NCBI GenBank assembly: GCA_030147505.1
Contig: JASBVG010000047.1
Span: 1-32,646, forward strand
Direction: 5' to 3'
Source: Tardiphaga sp.
GTDB lineage: Bacteria > Pseudomonadota > Alphaproteobacteria > Rhizobiales > Xanthobacteraceae
DNA: 32,646 bases
Positions 15,710 to 25,476 of the stretch are shown in pieces (position 1 is the stretch's first letter; every line of letters begins with the position of its first letter). The notes under the pieces were generated by a model. The model was not told where the DNA came from. It worked only from the letters and a program-made list of their open reading frames with translations, and searched no databases. The position numbers were made by a program, and so were the translations under genes.

Positions 15710-16165
15710 TTATGCTTCCGTGCCCGGTGTTACGACCGCGCGCGATTTTGCCAGTTGCTGGGCAATGCCGATGCCCTTGCCCTTCGCCATCTCGTTGCCG
15801 ATCTGCTCGGCCATCATCGAACGCCAGATGTTGCCGGCGCTGCCCTTGCCGAACACCTGTTCTGCATCCTTCGGTAACATCGCCTCAACGAACATTTGCA
15901 GGACGAATGCCTCGAACTTGCGATAGACACCGTGGCTGCCTTCGCTCTGGCGGATCACTGGTGTGGTCGGAACGGGTGCGCCGGCCTGCACAGGTGCGGC
16001 CTGTGTCTGACCGGCTATGAATTCGCCCTTCAGGGCCGAGGCAAACTCAGCCTGCTGCGCCGGCGTCATACGTTCGAGCCGATTCATCGCATTACGCTGG
16101 ACGACTGGATCAGCCGCATTGATAACATCCGTAATCAGATCATTTGCAACGGGTGTGACCGTCAT
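15710..16165 (-). CDS. flgJ: FlgJ-type rod-binding protein without muramidase domain
   Basis: A protein of 151 residues. The C-terminal half (about 80-145) matches the rod-binding domain of FlgJ: KFEAFVLQMFVEAMLPKD, GKGSAGNIWRSMMAEQIGNE and AKGKGIGIAQQL. The N-terminal half is a linker preceded by a helical stretch. Enterobacterial FlgJ fuses this domain to a peptidoglycan hydrolase. That half is missing here, and a separate lytic transglycosylase is encoded in the same cluster (24868-25476). The frame runs to a TTG at 16177, but the ATG at 16165 has GGAG six bases upstream and is preferred. Confidence 0.8.
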   Translation of the reverse strand: MTVTPVANDLITDVINAADPVVQRNAMNRLERMTPAQQAEFASALKGEFIAGQTQAAPVQAGAPVPTTPVIRQSEGSHGVYRKFEAFVLQMFVEAMLPKDAEQVFGKGSAGNIWRSMMAEQIGNEMAKGKGIGIAQQLAKSRAVVTPGTEA

Positions 16166-16192
16166 GTTGTGCTCCAATCAGACGCGATGAGC

Positions 16193-16588
16193 TCAGATAT
16201 TTTGAAGCGATCGACGAACCGCCTTGTCAATTTCATCATCGAGCATCCGCTTTTCGTCTCCTCTCGCCGTGCGCTCCGCTGCGAGGTCAACCAGGCGTTC
16301 CACATGCTTCAATTTACGACCTTCCGTTCGTGCATTCTCTGCCAGTCGTTCCCTGACTTTGGCCACTGCACCTTGCTCGACGCTTGCGGCGCGTAGGCTC
16401 TGGCCCGCGGTCTGAACCATGAGATCTGCGAGTCTGTTCTCATCGTTGAAGGCTTCGAGGATGCGCCGTCGTTTATCTTCCAGCTCATTCTCACGCGCCT
16501 GGCATTCCATCAGATGCCATTCGGCGATGCGGTGAAGCCTCGCCTGCACCGCAGCGATACGACGGATCTTGCGGTCCCGCTTCTGCAT
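16193..16588 (-). CDS. FliJ-like coiled-coil flagellar export protein
   Basis: A protein of 131 residues, extremely rich in Arg, Glu, Lys and Ala, and predicted as one long antiparallel coiled coil with a break near 60. This is the profile of FliJ, the export-apparatus stalk that links the FliI ATPase ring to FlhA. The gene sits directly behind fliR. The ribosome site AGGA overlaps the fliR stop codon, so the two are coupled. Sequence identity of FliJ proteins is low, so the name rests on composition, size and context. Confidence 0.65.
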   Translation of the reverse strand: MQKRDRKIRRIAAVQARLHRIAEWHLMECQARENELEDKRRRILEAFNDENRLADLMVQTAGQSLRAASVEQGAVAKVRERLAENARTEGRKLKHVERLVDLAAERTARGDEKRMLDDEIDKAVRRSLQNI

Positions 16589-16594
16589 ATCGTC

Positions 16595-17341
16595 CTACCC
16601 AGCCAACCACGCCGCGAAAGCGATGCTGAACTGCAGGATCATCTCGCGGCCTGAAAGATAGAGCAGCATCAAGCCGCCCATCAGGACGAAAGGGAGCGAA
16701 ATGAAATAGACGGGGATACTGGGTGTCAGCTTGTTGGCAAGACCGACTGCGAAATTCACGATCACCGCATAGACGACGAACGGGCTCGCGACGCGCAGTG
16801 CCAGCGTAAAGGCCTGCGACAAATGGTCCACCAACTGCCCGAGGCCGCCTTCTGCGCTGATTCCCGTGGCTGGCAGCCAGATCTGGTAAGAGCCGATCAA
16901 ACCGCGCAGCAACTCCCAATGCTGTCCGGTGACGAAGAATATGACCGTGGCGGTCAACGTAATTAGCGGTACAAGGGCAGGAACATGCTCATTGTCGTCC
17001 GCAATACTCGGCATCGTGAGACCGATCCCCGATGCAACAAATGTCGCCATCGTTTCGAGCGCCGCGAAGAACATGCGTGCCGTGAGCCCGATGACGAGGC
17101 CAACGAAGAGTTCCGAGAAAATGAGCCTTATCAGATCCGACGACGCCGCGCCTTCGACAGCCGGACGGACAGACGCCTCGAGCAAAGGCGTCAACATCAA
17201 TGTAACGCTGACGGCAAGGAAGAGACGCACCTGGGTTGGAATATTAGCGCGTGAGTAGCCCGGCGCCACCATCATGCAGGTGCCGACACGGCAGAAGATC
17301 AGAAACGCAACCAGAACCGAGACGGAGGTGCCCGTTATCAA
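16595..17341 (-). CDS. fliR: Flagellar type III export gate protein FliR
   Basis: A protein of 248 residues with about six membrane segments. It shows the family features [18 protein letters not shown] near the N-terminus, [22 protein letters not shown] (in two parts, about 75-96) and the C-terminal block [20 protein letters not shown]. FliR forms the export gate with FliP and FliQ. The start codon is TTG and overlaps the flhA stop (TTGA). No better start lies inside, so coupling to flhA is likely. Confidence 0.93.
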   Translation of the reverse strand: MITGTSVSVLVAFLIFCRVGTCMMVAPGYSRANIPTQVRLFLAVSVTLMLTPLLEASVRPAVEGAASSDLIRLIFSELFVGLVIGLTARMFFAALETMATFVASGIGLTMPSIADDNEHVPALVPLITLTATVIFFVTGQHWELLRGLIGSYQIWLPATGISAEGGLGQLVDHLSQAFTLALRVASPFVVYAVIVNFAVGLANKLTPSIPVYFISLPFVLMGGLMLLYLSGREMILQFSIAFAAWLAG

Positions 17342-19425
17342 GATATGGCCCCGAGCGACTTGACCTCGGCGCCCCGCGCGATCTCGACATGCGATAGCAC
17401 CGGGAGGGTCGGGAACATCCGCTCGGTGATCATGCGTACATAGGGCCGGACATCGGGCGGCGCGACGAGAACGGCCGTATCGCCATTACCGGCGGCCTTT
17501 CTAACGGCGCTCGAGACATCGTCTGCGAATTGCTCGACCAGTCGCGGATCGGCGTCGAACTCGACGATCTCGCCCTTGCCGTCGCGTTTGAGACTCTGGT
17601 GGAAAGCGAGATCCCATCGATTGCCGAGGCGCAGCACCTTGAGGACGCCATTGTCGGCGAAGTCGCCACAGATCTGCTGGGCGATCCGCATGCGGACATG
17701 CTCGGCGATCTGCTCCGAACGGCGCACATGCGGGGCAATTTCCGCGATGGCTTCCAAAATGAGGTGGAGATTGCGGATCGAAACACGCTCGGCAAGAAGT
17801 AGTTTGAAGACCGCCTGGAGACCGGAATAGGATATCTGCGATGGCACCATATCCTCGATCAGCCGCTTGTATTCGGGCTCGAGCCGCTCGATCAGTGCGC
17901 GTGTATCTTTATAGGTGAGAAGCTGCGCCAGGTTGCTACGCACGACTTCGCTCAGATGCGTCAACAGGATAGAGATGTTATCGGCGATCTTGAAGCCATC
18001 TTGCTTGATCTCATCGACGAAGGCCTGCGGAACCCACATGGCTTTCATGCCAAATGCCGGTTCGATCGTCTCATCGCCCGGTACATCCGGTCGGCGGTCG
18101 TTATCGAACAGAACCAGCGACTCGCCGATGCGCAATTCATGCTGCGCGACGATCGTGCCGTAGATCTTGATCCGGTAAGACTTCGGCCCGATCGACAAAT
18201 CGTCGGTGAGCTTGATTTCGGGAACGACGAAGCCGTATTGAGAGGCGAAGCGACGCCGGACCTTGGCAACGCGATGTGCGAGCTCGCCGTGTGCACTGAG
18301 CATCTGAATCGCAAGCTGACTGCCAACGCATAGTTCGATGTCGGAGGTCTTGAGCAACTCCTTGACCGAATCCTTTGCCTCGATCTGAGCTTTTTCCTGA
18401 ACCTGAGCCAGTCGCGCTTGTTCGAGCTTGTCGCGCGCGGCCTGCTTGCGCGGCAGAGTGAAGCTCATGAATGCCATGATGGTGCCGAGCAGGGCGAAAG
18501 GCAGAAACGGAAGCCCCGGCAGCAGACCGAGCGCGAACATCATCAAGGCCGCAACGGATTGCGCGCGTGGATAGCCGCCGAGCTGCTTGAGAACGGTCTG
18601 CTCTGCCGAACCCCGCGTACCACCCTTCGACACCAGCAGACCTGCCGAAAGCGACACGATCAGCGCCGGGATCTGCGAGACGAGGCCGTCGCCGACCGAG
18701 AGTTTGGTGAAGACATCGGCAGCACGCGCCAGCGGCATACCGTGATGGGTCACGCCAATGACGATCCCGCCAAAAATGTTGATCGCCGTGATGATCAGGC
18801 CGGCGATGGCATCGCCGCGGACGAACTTGGACGCACCATCCATGGCGCCAAAGAACGCGCTCTCCTCCTCGAGTTCTCGGCGGCGGCGCTGCGCTTCCTT
18901 GTCGTCGATCAGACCGGCCGAAAGATCGGCATCGATGGCCATTTGTTTGCCGGGAATCGCATCGAGCGTGAAGCGCGCTCCGACTTCCGCGATACGGGTG
19001 GCGCCTTTGGTGATCACGACGAAGTTCACGGTCACAAGGATCGCGAAGATGATCAGACCGATGACGAAATCGCCGCCCATCACAAATTTGGCGAAGCCGG
19101 CAACCACATAGCCAGCGGCATGTTCGCCTTCGCCGCCGTGCGACAGGATCACGCGCGTGGTGGCGACATTCAACGCGAGACGCAGAATCGTAGCGATCAG
19201 CAGGACGGTCGGGAACGCTGAGAAATCCAGGGGGCGCTGGATCCACAAAGACACCATCAGGATCAGCGCGGACAACGCGATGGAGAAGGAAAGTCCGACA
19301 TCGATCAGGAAGGTCGGGACTGGCAGCACCAGCATCGTCAGGATCGCGACGATGCCGACGGCGAAGGCCACGTCGGTACCGACCCGCCGTTCGCTCGGGG
19401 GGGCGGATATCGTTACATCGACCAT
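17338..19425 (-). CDS. flhA: Flagellar type III export gate protein FlhA
   Basis: A protein of 695 residues, the normal length. The N-terminal half has about eight membrane segments and the FHIPEP signature loop (about 144-172: [30 protein letters not shown]). The C-terminal cytosolic part (about 350-690) is the docking platform for chaperone-substrate complexes. FlhA is the proton-motive-force-driven core of flagellar export. The ATG at 19425 follows AGGA/AGGAAG. It lies 63 bases behind fliQ. Confidence 0.96.
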   Translation of the reverse strand: MVDVTISAPPSERRVGTDVAFAVGIVAILTMLVLPVPTFLIDVGLSFSIALSALILMVSLWIQRPLDFSAFPTVLLIATILRLALNVATTRVILSHGGEGEHAAGYVVAGFAKFVMGGDFVIGLIIFAILVTVNFVVITKGATRIAEVGARFTLDAIPGKQMAIDADLSAGLIDDKEAQRRRRELEEESAFFGAMDGASKFVRGDAIAGLIITAINIFGGIVIGVTHHGMPLARAADVFTKLSVGDGLVSQIPALIVSLSAGLLVSKGGTRGSAEQTVLKQLGGYPRAQSVAALMMFALGLLPGLPFLPFALLGTIMAFMSFTLPRKQAARDKLEQARLAQVQEKAQIEAKDSVKELLKTSDIELCVGSQLAIQMLSAHGELAHRVAKVRRRFASQYGFVVPEIKLTDDLSIGPKSYRIKIYGTIVAQHELRIGESLVLFDNDRRPDVPGDETIEPAFGMKAMWVPQAFVDEIKQDGFKIADNISILLTHLSEVVRSNLAQLLTYKDTRALIERLEPEYKRLIEDMVPSQISYSGLQAVFKLLLAERVSIRNLHLILEAIAEIAPHVRRSEQIAEHVRMRIAQQICGDFADNGVLKVLRLGNRWDLAFHQSLKRDGKGEIVEFDADPRLVEQFADDVSSAVRKAAGNGDTAVLVAPPDVRPYVRMITERMFPTLPVLSHVEIARGAEVKSLGAIS

Positions 19426-19488
19426 GACGCTTCCTGCGCAAATATCATCACCGCATTTTGCAGCGCCGACCTTGCGTGAGGGTGACCG

Positions 19489-19755
19489 CTAGAAACCGTG
19501 TTCAATCCGGCCGTAGAGCACCTCGGTAAAGGCGTAGATATGCGCCCCCATGAAGGTGCCGGTCACGGCAACGACAATCAGCATGACCACGATCTTGGGG
19601 ATGAAGGTGAGCGTCATCTCCTGCACCTGGGTCAGCGCCTGCAGCAGGGCGATGATGATGCCGACCAGCATCGCCGCCCCCACCGCTGGCCCGGCGGCGA
19701 CGATGATGGTCCAGATCGCCTGCTGGGCAATATCGAGGGCGTCGCGCTCGTTCAT
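19489..19755 (-). CDS. fliQ: Flagellar type III export gate protein FliQ
   Basis: A protein of 88 residues with two membrane segments (about 16-38 and 52-76) and the family motif VGIIIALLQALTQVQEMTLTF. FliQ is a small subunit of the FliPQR gate. It starts two bases after the flgD stop codon. Confidence 0.95.
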   Translation of the reverse strand: MNERDALDIAQQAIWTIIVAAGPAVGAAMLVGIIIALLQALTQVQEMTLTFIPKIVVMLIVVAVTGTFMGAHIYAFTEVLYGRIEHGF

Positions 19756-19757
19756 GA

Positions 19758-20171
19758 TCAGCTGATCGTGATGCCGGCGCCCAGCGCCACCTTGACGCCG
19801 TTCTCCAGCGTCGCAACTGCGCCGCCCGAAATGATCGTGACTTCCTTGATCTTTCCGGTGGTCTCTTCGCCTTTTTCGTCGGTAAACGACGCCGTGCGTC
19901 CGATCAGACCTTCTGCTTGCTGGATCGCGCTCGAAGACAGCAAACTGTCGAGCTTGGCATTGGTCTGCACCGCCTGCTCGACCGTCGAGAGCTGCGCGAG
20001 CTGGCTCATATATTCGGTCGAATCCGTCGGATTGGTCGGATCCTGATTGCGCATCTGCGCGATCAGAAGTTGCAGGAAGCCGTTGTAGTCGATCATTCCC
20101 GCCGACTTGGTCGATGACGTCGTAGAGGTCTCATTGGCCGAGCGGTTCGCGTTGACGCCGTTGACTTCCAT
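19758..20171 (-). CDS. flgD: Hook assembly scaffold protein FlgD (short rhizobial type)
   Basis: A protein of 137 residues. The FlgD N-terminal signature is at about 27-65 (DYNGFLQLLIAQMRNQDPTNP, then YMSQLAQLSTVEQ). After residue 85 there is only a small beta-rich segment, so the Ig/tudor cap domains of enterobacterial FlgD (over 220 residues) are lacking, as is usual in rhizobia. FlgD caps the growing hook during FlgE polymerisation. flbT lies 16 bases upstream. Confidence 0.93.
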   Translation of the reverse strand: MEVNGVNANRSANETSTTSSTKSAGMIDYNGFLQLLIAQMRNQDPTNPTDSTEYMSQLAQLSTVEQAVQTNAKLDSLLSSSAIQQAEGLIGRTASFTDEKGEETTGKIKEVTIISGGAVATLENGVKVALGAGITIS

Positions 20172-20187
20172 ATCCGTTTCTCCGGTT

Positions 20188-20610
20188 TCAGGCGACTGCC
20201 ACAGGCAGCAACATCTCGGCGCTGGTCAGGATCGACTGCTCGATATCGAATAGCGATCTGATCTTGCGTAGAGCTTCGTAATAACGTCTCGTTTCGACAA
20301 GCGCTTCGACTGCATCGAGGCCGCTAAGCAATTCGGCATTGTCGGCCGCGGCATAGAGCGCACAGCGCTGATGACCAAACACCGATTTCGCTTGCTCGAT
20401 GTCGCCCGGGCTCATTAGCATCAGCTGCACCACGAAGTACAATTGGCGCATTGGCGTGGTAGCATCCTCGACCTGCATGACCTGACTTTCCAGCAGGAAG
20501 GTCACATCGTTAACCAGCTCCAACGTCACCTTGCGATCGACACGCAGAACTGCGCCATTGATGTAGATTTTTTCCCCGCTGCGAAGCGAGATGCACATCG
20601 GCTTTTTCAT
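20188..20610 (-). CDS. flbT: Flagellin expression regulator FlbT
   Basis: A protein of 140 residues matching FlbT throughout: ISLRSGEKIYINGAVLRVDR, then FLLESQVMQVEDATTPMRQLYF, then AL.KIRSLFDIE. In alphaproteobacteria FlbT acts after transcription on flagellin mRNA, as a repressor in Caulobacter and with a positive effect described in some rhizobia. It is paired with FlaF, whose stop overlaps the FlbT ATG (ATGA). Confidence 0.95.
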   Translation of the reverse strand: MKKPMCISLRSGEKIYINGAVLRVDRKVTLELVNDVTFLLESQVMQVEDATTPMRQLYFVVQLMLMSPGDIEQAKSVFGHQRCALYAAADNAELLSGLDAVEALVETRRYYEALRKIRSLFDIEQSILTSAEMLLPVAVA

Positions 20611-20954
20611 CCGAGGGAATCCCGGATCGCGACATTGACAGCGACGAGATCCTCAACATCGCTCAGTTGACCTTCACGGTTGCGCTCCGCTTCTTTGACA
20701 ATCCAGAGACCGATGGAGATCAACTGCGCCCGCAGTTGTTCCGGCAGACCATTGCGCGAGTTCGAGAGGTCCTGAATGAAGAACGCCCACAAATCACGAA
20801 TGTAGAGAAACGCATCTGTACGTTCCGACAGAGTGAGTTCACCGGCCTGCATCTTCTGCAGTAGACCAATGCCGTGATTGAGCGCCCGTTTCTCGCGTGA
20901 CCGCGCTTCGCGACCGCCATCCTCGATCTCTGTGTCGTAACTTGCCAATGTCAT
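20607..20954 (-). CDS. flaF: Flagellin synthesis/secretion protein FlaF
   Basis: About 115 residues, helical, with the FlaF pattern REARSREKRALNHGIGLLQKM, then LYIRDLWAFFIQDLS and SIGLWIVKEAERNR. FlaF is a flagellin-specific partner that works against FlbT. The open frame continues upstream to 21056 but overlaps flgL and loses similarity, so the ATG at 20954 (MTLASYDTEIEDGG) is preferred even though no clear ribosome site precedes it. A TTG four codons further upstream is an alternative. Confidence 0.88.
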   Translation of the reverse strand: MTLASYDTEIEDGGREARSREKRALNHGIGLLQKMQAGELTLSERTDAFLYIRDLWAFFIQDLSNSRNGLPEQLRAQLISIGLWIVKEAERNREGQLSDVEDLVAVNVAIRDSLG

Positions 20955-20994
20955 GTCGAAGGACAACCCGCTGCTTGATGGAGAGTGACGCGCA

Positions 20995-22038
20995 TCAGAG
21001 GTAGTTGAGAATGCTGAGCTTCTGAATCTGCGCAGACAGCGCATGCGACATTTCAAGCTGGTTTCTCAAACTCGTGACCCGGACCGACGCCTCTTCCGGA
21101 TCGACGCTCTCCATCGCGTTCACCTGCTTGGTGACGATGTCGCTCTGCACCTTAAGGCGGCTGGTGGCGTTGGTGGTCTGTTCTTGCGCGGTGCCGAGCC
21201 GTGCGCCCACGCTCGCAAGATCGGCGACTGCGCCGGCAACCAGCAACAGCGCTTTGTCAGTGACCGCCTGAAACGTGGACTGGTTCATCTTGTCGACACC
21301 CAGTCCGGAGAGCATCGTATAAGCCATCGCCAGCTTGCGAAATGCGACGTCATTGGCACTGGCAGAGGAATCGATGGTCTGGGTTGTCGAGATGCGACTG
21401 CGCATGACCTGATCGGAGGCAGAAGACCAGTTCGTCCCCCAGGCCGGATCGGCAAATTCGACCGCGAATGCATTGTCGAGAAATGTCTCCATGGCTCCCG
21501 GCAAGATATTCTCGGCACCGGGTGAACCGGGCGGAAATCCGAACGCCGCAGTGAAGGCTGCATCGATAGCCGTCTTGCTCGCTGAGCCGTTTTCATAGGG
21601 CGTCATCGGCTGCACCGATGTATTGATGCCAGCGAACAGAAACTGGCCATCCATTGAAACATTCAGCGTTGCCAGCAGCGAGCCCAGGTTCGATGCTGCG
21701 GGCTGAGAGATAATGCCGCCGCCATTGGCCGAATTCCGCGCTGCCAGCAGATCCTTCTGGAACGACTGAGCCATTTCGATCGTCTGCGAAAGGCGCTCCT
21801 GTGCCACCTCGAGCCGCGCGCCGACAAGCGAGTTGGTATCGACGAGCTTGTCGATATCCAGCAGTTCGGCGCGCAGCGTCACGTTGCGCCCGGTCAGCGC
21901 CCCGAGTTCCTTACCGATGTCGTCGTGCCGGCCAGTCGTAGCTTCCTTCACGCCCTTTGCAATTGCGACCTGACTCTTCGAGGCCGAGATGCGCAATGTT
22001 GTCGCGATCGAATTCGACGAGATGAATGTCGCAGCCAT
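20995..22038 (-). CDS. flgL: Hook-filament junction protein FlgL
   Basis: A protein of 347 residues with flagellin-like terminal coiled-coil domains. The N-terminus (SSNSIATTLRISASKSQ) and C-terminus (RVTSLRNQLEMSHALSAQIQKLSILNYL in pieces) are conserved, and the middle (about 125-225) is variable. FlgL is the second junction protein between hook and filament. Its ribosome site (GAGGT) overlaps the flgK stop codon, and the ATG follows six bases after that stop. Confidence 0.92.
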   Translation of the reverse strand: MAATFISSNSIATTLRISASKSQVAIAKGVKEATTGRHDDIGKELGALTGRNVTLRAELLDIDKLVDTNSLVGARLEVAQERLSQTIEMAQSFQKDLLAARNSANGGGIISQPAASNLGSLLATLNVSMDGQFLFAGINTSVQPMTPYENGSASKTAIDAAFTAAFGFPPGSPGAENILPGAMETFLDNAFAVEFADPAWGTNWSSASDQVMRSRISTTQTIDSSASANDVAFRKLAMAYTMLSGLGVDKMNQSTFQAVTDKALLLVAGAVADLASVGARLGTAQEQTTNATSRLKVQSDIVTKQVNAMESVDPEEASVRVTSLRNQLEMSHALSAQIQKLSILNYL

Positions 22039-22044
22039 TATCGG

Positions 22045-23514
22045 TTACCTCACCGCCTGGAGAAGATTCTGCAGCATCTGATCAATCGTCGCGATCAACT
22101 TCGAAGAAGCAGAATATGTGCGCTCGACCTGGAGCATGAAGGACATTTCATCGTCCATATTGACGCCGTTGACGTTGGACAGCGCGTCGGCGCTGCGCTC
22201 CAGCAGCGTCTGATTGTAGGTCGCTTCAGCACCGACGGTCTTGCGCTGGGCTTCGAGCCAGCTCACCGACGATCCCGCGAAATCGATCAATGTGCCGCTG
22301 GGTTTGCCTAGAGCATTCGGATCGAATGGCCGGACCACACTCATGTCGTCCACAAGGCCCTGAATGCGCGCAAAGAAGCCAGCCTCGCTGCCGGCGTTGT
22401 AGACGTAGTTGGCGCCATTCATGCCGCCATCACGGATCAGACTCGGATTACCGCCCAGTGCCTGATCAACAAGGTCGGTGACCCTGATAGTGCCAGCAAG
22501 ACCAGGATTGATGACGCCCGGTGTCGGCATCGCTGGGCCGCCGCCATAGGTGAAGAGGCCCGTCAAGTCCGGCCCGCCGCCACCGCTCTGATCTCGTTCG
22601 GCGAAAATCTCGATCACACCGCGCGCGATTTCGTCGAGCTGGTTTTGGTAGGTTACCAACTTGTCATCGCGCAGTGTGGCGAGACCGGCGAGCTTGCCCG
22701 AGCCGATCGGCATGACTGAATTGGCTCCGGTAACAGCGACGCCGTCGATCACCACCGCGTTTCCTGTCAAACCTGCCGTATAGGAATTGGTCGAAGCGAA
22801 GGTAACCGCCCGTGGCGTCCGCTCGAACAGCGTCACACCGGAGTCGGTATAAACGACCATGTCGTTATTGGCGCGTGTAGTGAAAGTGATACCGACTTCC
22901 TGCGATAGCTTCGAAAGAATGCTGTCGCGCATATCCAGATGATCGGTGACGTCGGCCCCGGCAGTCGTCCCCTTTACGATCGCCGTATTCACCTGTTCGA
23001 ATTGCGCGAGCAGCTCGTTGATGGTCTTGACCGATGTCGCCATCTCGGCATCTGCATCGGCACGCGCCTTCTGTACTGTAGTCGTCGAATCGTTCAGCGA
23101 GACGGCGACATCCTTCGCAGCCTTGACCGCGGACTGGGCGAAGGTCACGTTGTCGGGAGCGGACGTATATTGCTGCAGGGCGCTCTTCAACTTGGCTAGT
23201 TGCGCCGCAGCAGACTGGTCGAGCTCGGGATCGTCGATTGTAACGGCAGCAACCTTCTGCAGGCCGTTGTAGAGCGCGTCCTGCTGAGACGTATTCGCGA
23301 CCGCCTTGACCACATTATTGAACAACCCAGCACTCGCGGCACGCTGGATGCCGTTGACATAGACGCCACTGCCGGGTTGCGACACGATCAGCGCATTCTT
23401 GCGCGAATAACCTTCCTGCTGCGTTCCCGCGACATTGCGTGAGATGACGGAGGATTGGACGCCCGCCGCCATGAGCGACGAGCGGGCAGAGTTGAGCGCA
23501 ATCGTGAGTGACAT
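22045..23514 (-). CDS. flgK: Hook-filament junction protein FlgK (HAP1)
   Basis: A protein of 489 residues. The start MSLTIALNSARSSLMAAG, the block VISRNVAGTQQEGYSRK and the C-terminus (NVNGVNMDDEMSFMLQVERTY, then IATIDQMLQNLLQAVR) are diagnostic. The central region carries the variable beta domains. FlgK is the first junction protein added to the hook. GGAGG lies seven bases before the ATG. Confidence 0.95.
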   Translation of the reverse strand: MSLTIALNSARSSLMAAGVQSSVISRNVAGTQQEGYSRKNALIVSQPGSGVYVNGIQRAASAGLFNNVVKAVANTSQQDALYNGLQKVAAVTIDDPELDQSAAAQLAKLKSALQQYTSAPDNVTFAQSAVKAAKDVAVSLNDSTTTVQKARADADAEMATSVKTINELLAQFEQVNTAIVKGTTAGADVTDHLDMRDSILSKLSQEVGITFTTRANNDMVVYTDSGVTLFERTPRAVTFASTNSYTAGLTGNAVVIDGVAVTGANSVMPIGSGKLAGLATLRDDKLVTYQNQLDEIARGVIEIFAERDQSGGGGPDLTGLFTYGGGPAMPTPGVINPGLAGTIRVTDLVDQALGGNPSLIRDGGMNGANYVYNAGSEAGFFARIQGLVDDMSVVRPFDPNALGKPSGTLIDFAGSSVSWLEAQRKTVGAEATYNQTLLERSADALSNVNGVNMDDEMSFMLQVERTYSASSKLIATIDQMLQNLLQAVR

Positions 23515-23546
23515 CGTGGGCCTCCGTCAGGATTGACGTGTGACGG

Positions 23547-24794
23547 TTAGCGCTTCAGGTTGACGAGGACGTCGAGAAGATCAGCGCCGGTCTGGAACAC
23601 TTTGGAATTCGCGGTGTAACCGCGCTGCGACTCGATCATCGCGGTCAGCTCGTTCGCGAGATCGACATTCGACGCTTCGAGCGCCTCGGGCTTGATGGTG
23701 CCGAGGCCGCTATTGCCAGCGAAATCGACCTGGATGTTGCCTGAGTTGATGCTGACCGAGTAGACGTTCCCGGCTTCCGGCGACAGATTGTCCGGGCTCG
23801 GCACGGTTGCCAGCGGGATCTTGTAGGTCGCAAGCCGCGTACCGTCGTCGAAAATCGAATACATCGTGCCGTCGGCTGCGACTTCGACACGATCGAGACC
23901 GCTCGGCGCGTTGCCGTTAGTGGTCGCTTTGAACTGAAATTCATCAGCGACTTGAGTGAGGTTCGACATGTCGAACGTAACAGGCGACCCGCCCGGGATC
24001 GTGAAAGCTATTGATGTCGGGCTTGCAGCCGTGAGCCGACCTTTGCCAGTTGCGCTGACGTCGAAGTTGAACGTCTGGGTCGCCATCGGCGCGGCCGGAG
24101 TATAAGGGAAGCCGCCGCCCGCCGCGGCGTTTGCGCTATTATAGACCTCCACGTTCCAGGTATTGGCGGCAGTCTTGTACATATACATGTCAAGCTTCAC
24201 GGCATTGCCGATATTGTCGTAGGTGATCAGCGACGTCTTTGATGTAAAATTCGGCGCACCAGCTGTGATCGCAGCATTGGCGTCGAGATTTGCGCCATCA
24301 AGCCGCGCCTGCGTCGTCGGATTTCCGACCAGGGTCTGCTGAGCGATATTGACGACCTGAAGATTGCCGAGGCCATTGGCAACGACATCCGGCGTTGCGC
24401 CGTTCCGGATATCGTAACCCATCAAATAATAGCCCGCGGTATTATAGAGATTACCCTGGCCATCCGGCACGAAGGAGCCGGCGCGGGTGAGATAGGGCGT
24501 TCCACCAGCATCGCTGACAATGAAGAACCCGTTACCTTGGATCGCGAGATCCGTCGCCGATGTCGTGTAGTTCATCGTGCCGGGATCGGAGATCGCATAG
24601 CGAACCTGCGTCTCAACGCTGCCCGAGTTGTAGTTTCCGCTACCGCTGCGCAGGATGAGCGACGAGAACTCCGTCGACGCGCGCTTGTAGCCGGTGGTGT
24701 TCACATTCGCGATATTGTCGGCGACCGTGGCGAGCTTGTTCGATTGCGCGTTCATGCCGGAGCCGCCCGTGCGCATCACACCATACAGACTCAT
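23547..24794 (-). CDS. flgE: Flagellar hook protein FlgE
   Basis: A protein of 415 residues. The N-terminal D0 domain contains LATVADNIANVNTTGYKR (about 21-38), with the conserved GNGFFIV near 85-93. The C-terminus (ALEASNVDLANELTAMIESQ, then YTANSKVFQTGADLLDVLVN) is typical of hook and rod proteins. The length fits a hook subunit. The ribosome site GGAGG is strong. The 73-base gap upstream is the largest in this part of the cluster and could hold a promoter. Confidence 0.95.
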   Translation of the reverse strand: MSLYGVMRTGGSGMNAQSNKLATVADNIANVNTTGYKRASTEFSSLILRSGSGNYNSGSVETQVRYAISDPGTMNYTTSATDLAIQGNGFFIVSDAGGTPYLTRAGSFVPDGQGNLYNTAGYYLMGYDIRNGATPDVVANGLGNLQVVNIAQQTLVGNPTTQARLDGANLDANAAITAGAPNFTSKTSLITYDNIGNAVKLDMYMYKTAANTWNVEVYNSANAAAGGGFPYTPAAPMATQTFNFDVSATGKGRLTAASPTSIAFTIPGGSPVTFDMSNLTQVADEFQFKATTNGNAPSGLDRVEVAADGTMYSIFDDGTRLATYKIPLATVPSPDNLSPEAGNVYSVSINSGNIQVDFAGNSGLGTIKPEALEASNVDLANELTAMIESQRGYTANSKVFQTGADLLDVLVNLKR

Positions 24795-24867
24795 CGATCA
24801 TCCTCCGTTAGACGTGGGGGTATTAGAGTGGAAATTGCTTGTGCGGGGCTGGCGGTTATCCACAGGC

Positions 24868-25476
24868 CTACCGCGATGCTGTACGTTCAGCGCAGAAGCT
24901 GCGCGCGTTGCTCGTCCATGATCCGAAGCCGCTCGCGACGAGACTACCGATCACGCTGCAGATATAACGCTTCTGACCGATGACATTGTTCGGTCCGGCA
25001 TTGTAACGGGCGACGGCCATGGTCCAATTTCCCTCACGCGCACGCAGTTCTTTCAGAAATCGTGCCGCGTAATCGACATTACTTGCAGGATCGAACATCG
25101 CCTCTACGCCGGCGAATTTCTCGCCGTGATAGCGGTGGTTGATCTGCATGCAGCCGAGATCGACCAGCTTGGCTCCCTTGCGCTTTTCGTCGGCAAAGCG
25201 CGCGGCCCCGTCGCGTAAATCGGTCGCAAGAACGGTTCTGCCGTCGACATTCAGCGCATACGGATTGAGCACACCTTTTCGCCCGGTCTCGCTGAGACCG
25301 ACTGCGTAGAGGACGCCGAGCGGCACGCCATGCCGACGTGCGGCGCGCGCCATTTCGCGTTCGCACGGCCCTTCGGCGCGCGCCATCACCGGAAGACTAG
25401 AGATAGACAGTGCTGCTGCGAGTGCGGCGAGCGCCTTGATCCTGCGGGCGCTCGGACGGAGTGTGCGATTGATCAT
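24868..25476 (-). CDS. Secreted lytic transglycosylase of the flagellar cluster
   Basis: A protein of 202 residues. The signal peptide is at 1-34 (cleavage near VMARA|EG). The SLT lysozyme-like domain is at about 36-185, with catalytic Glu63 in GLSETG, then NPYALNVDGR (71-80), LGCMQINHRYHG (107-118) and AVARYNAGP (154-162). It cleaves peptidoglycan to open a path for the rod, which fits because the FlgJ of this cluster has no muramidase domain. The frame extends to 25704 but only within fliK. The ATG at 25476 gives a clean signal peptide and follows AGGA. Its first 80 bases overlap the 3' end of fliK in another frame. Confidence 0.9.
   Translation of the reverse strand: MINRTLRPSARRIKALAALAAALSISSLPVMARAEGPCEREMARAARRHGVPLGVLYAVGLSETGRKGVLNPYALNVDGRTVLATDLRDGAARFADEKRKGAKLVDLGCMQINHRYHGEKFAGVEAMFDPASNVDYAARFLKELRAREGNWTMAVARYNAGPNNVIGQKRYICSVIGSLVASGFGSWTSNARSFCAERTASR

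Noticed and set aside
18137..19441. A 434-codon minus-strand frame overlapping flhA
   Set aside because: It is an alternate-frame shadow of flhA, extremely Arg-rich, and has no family features.
20955..21056. N-terminal extension of flaF
   Set aside because: It overlaps the end of flgL and has no similarity to FlaF, which starts near residue 35 of the extended frame.
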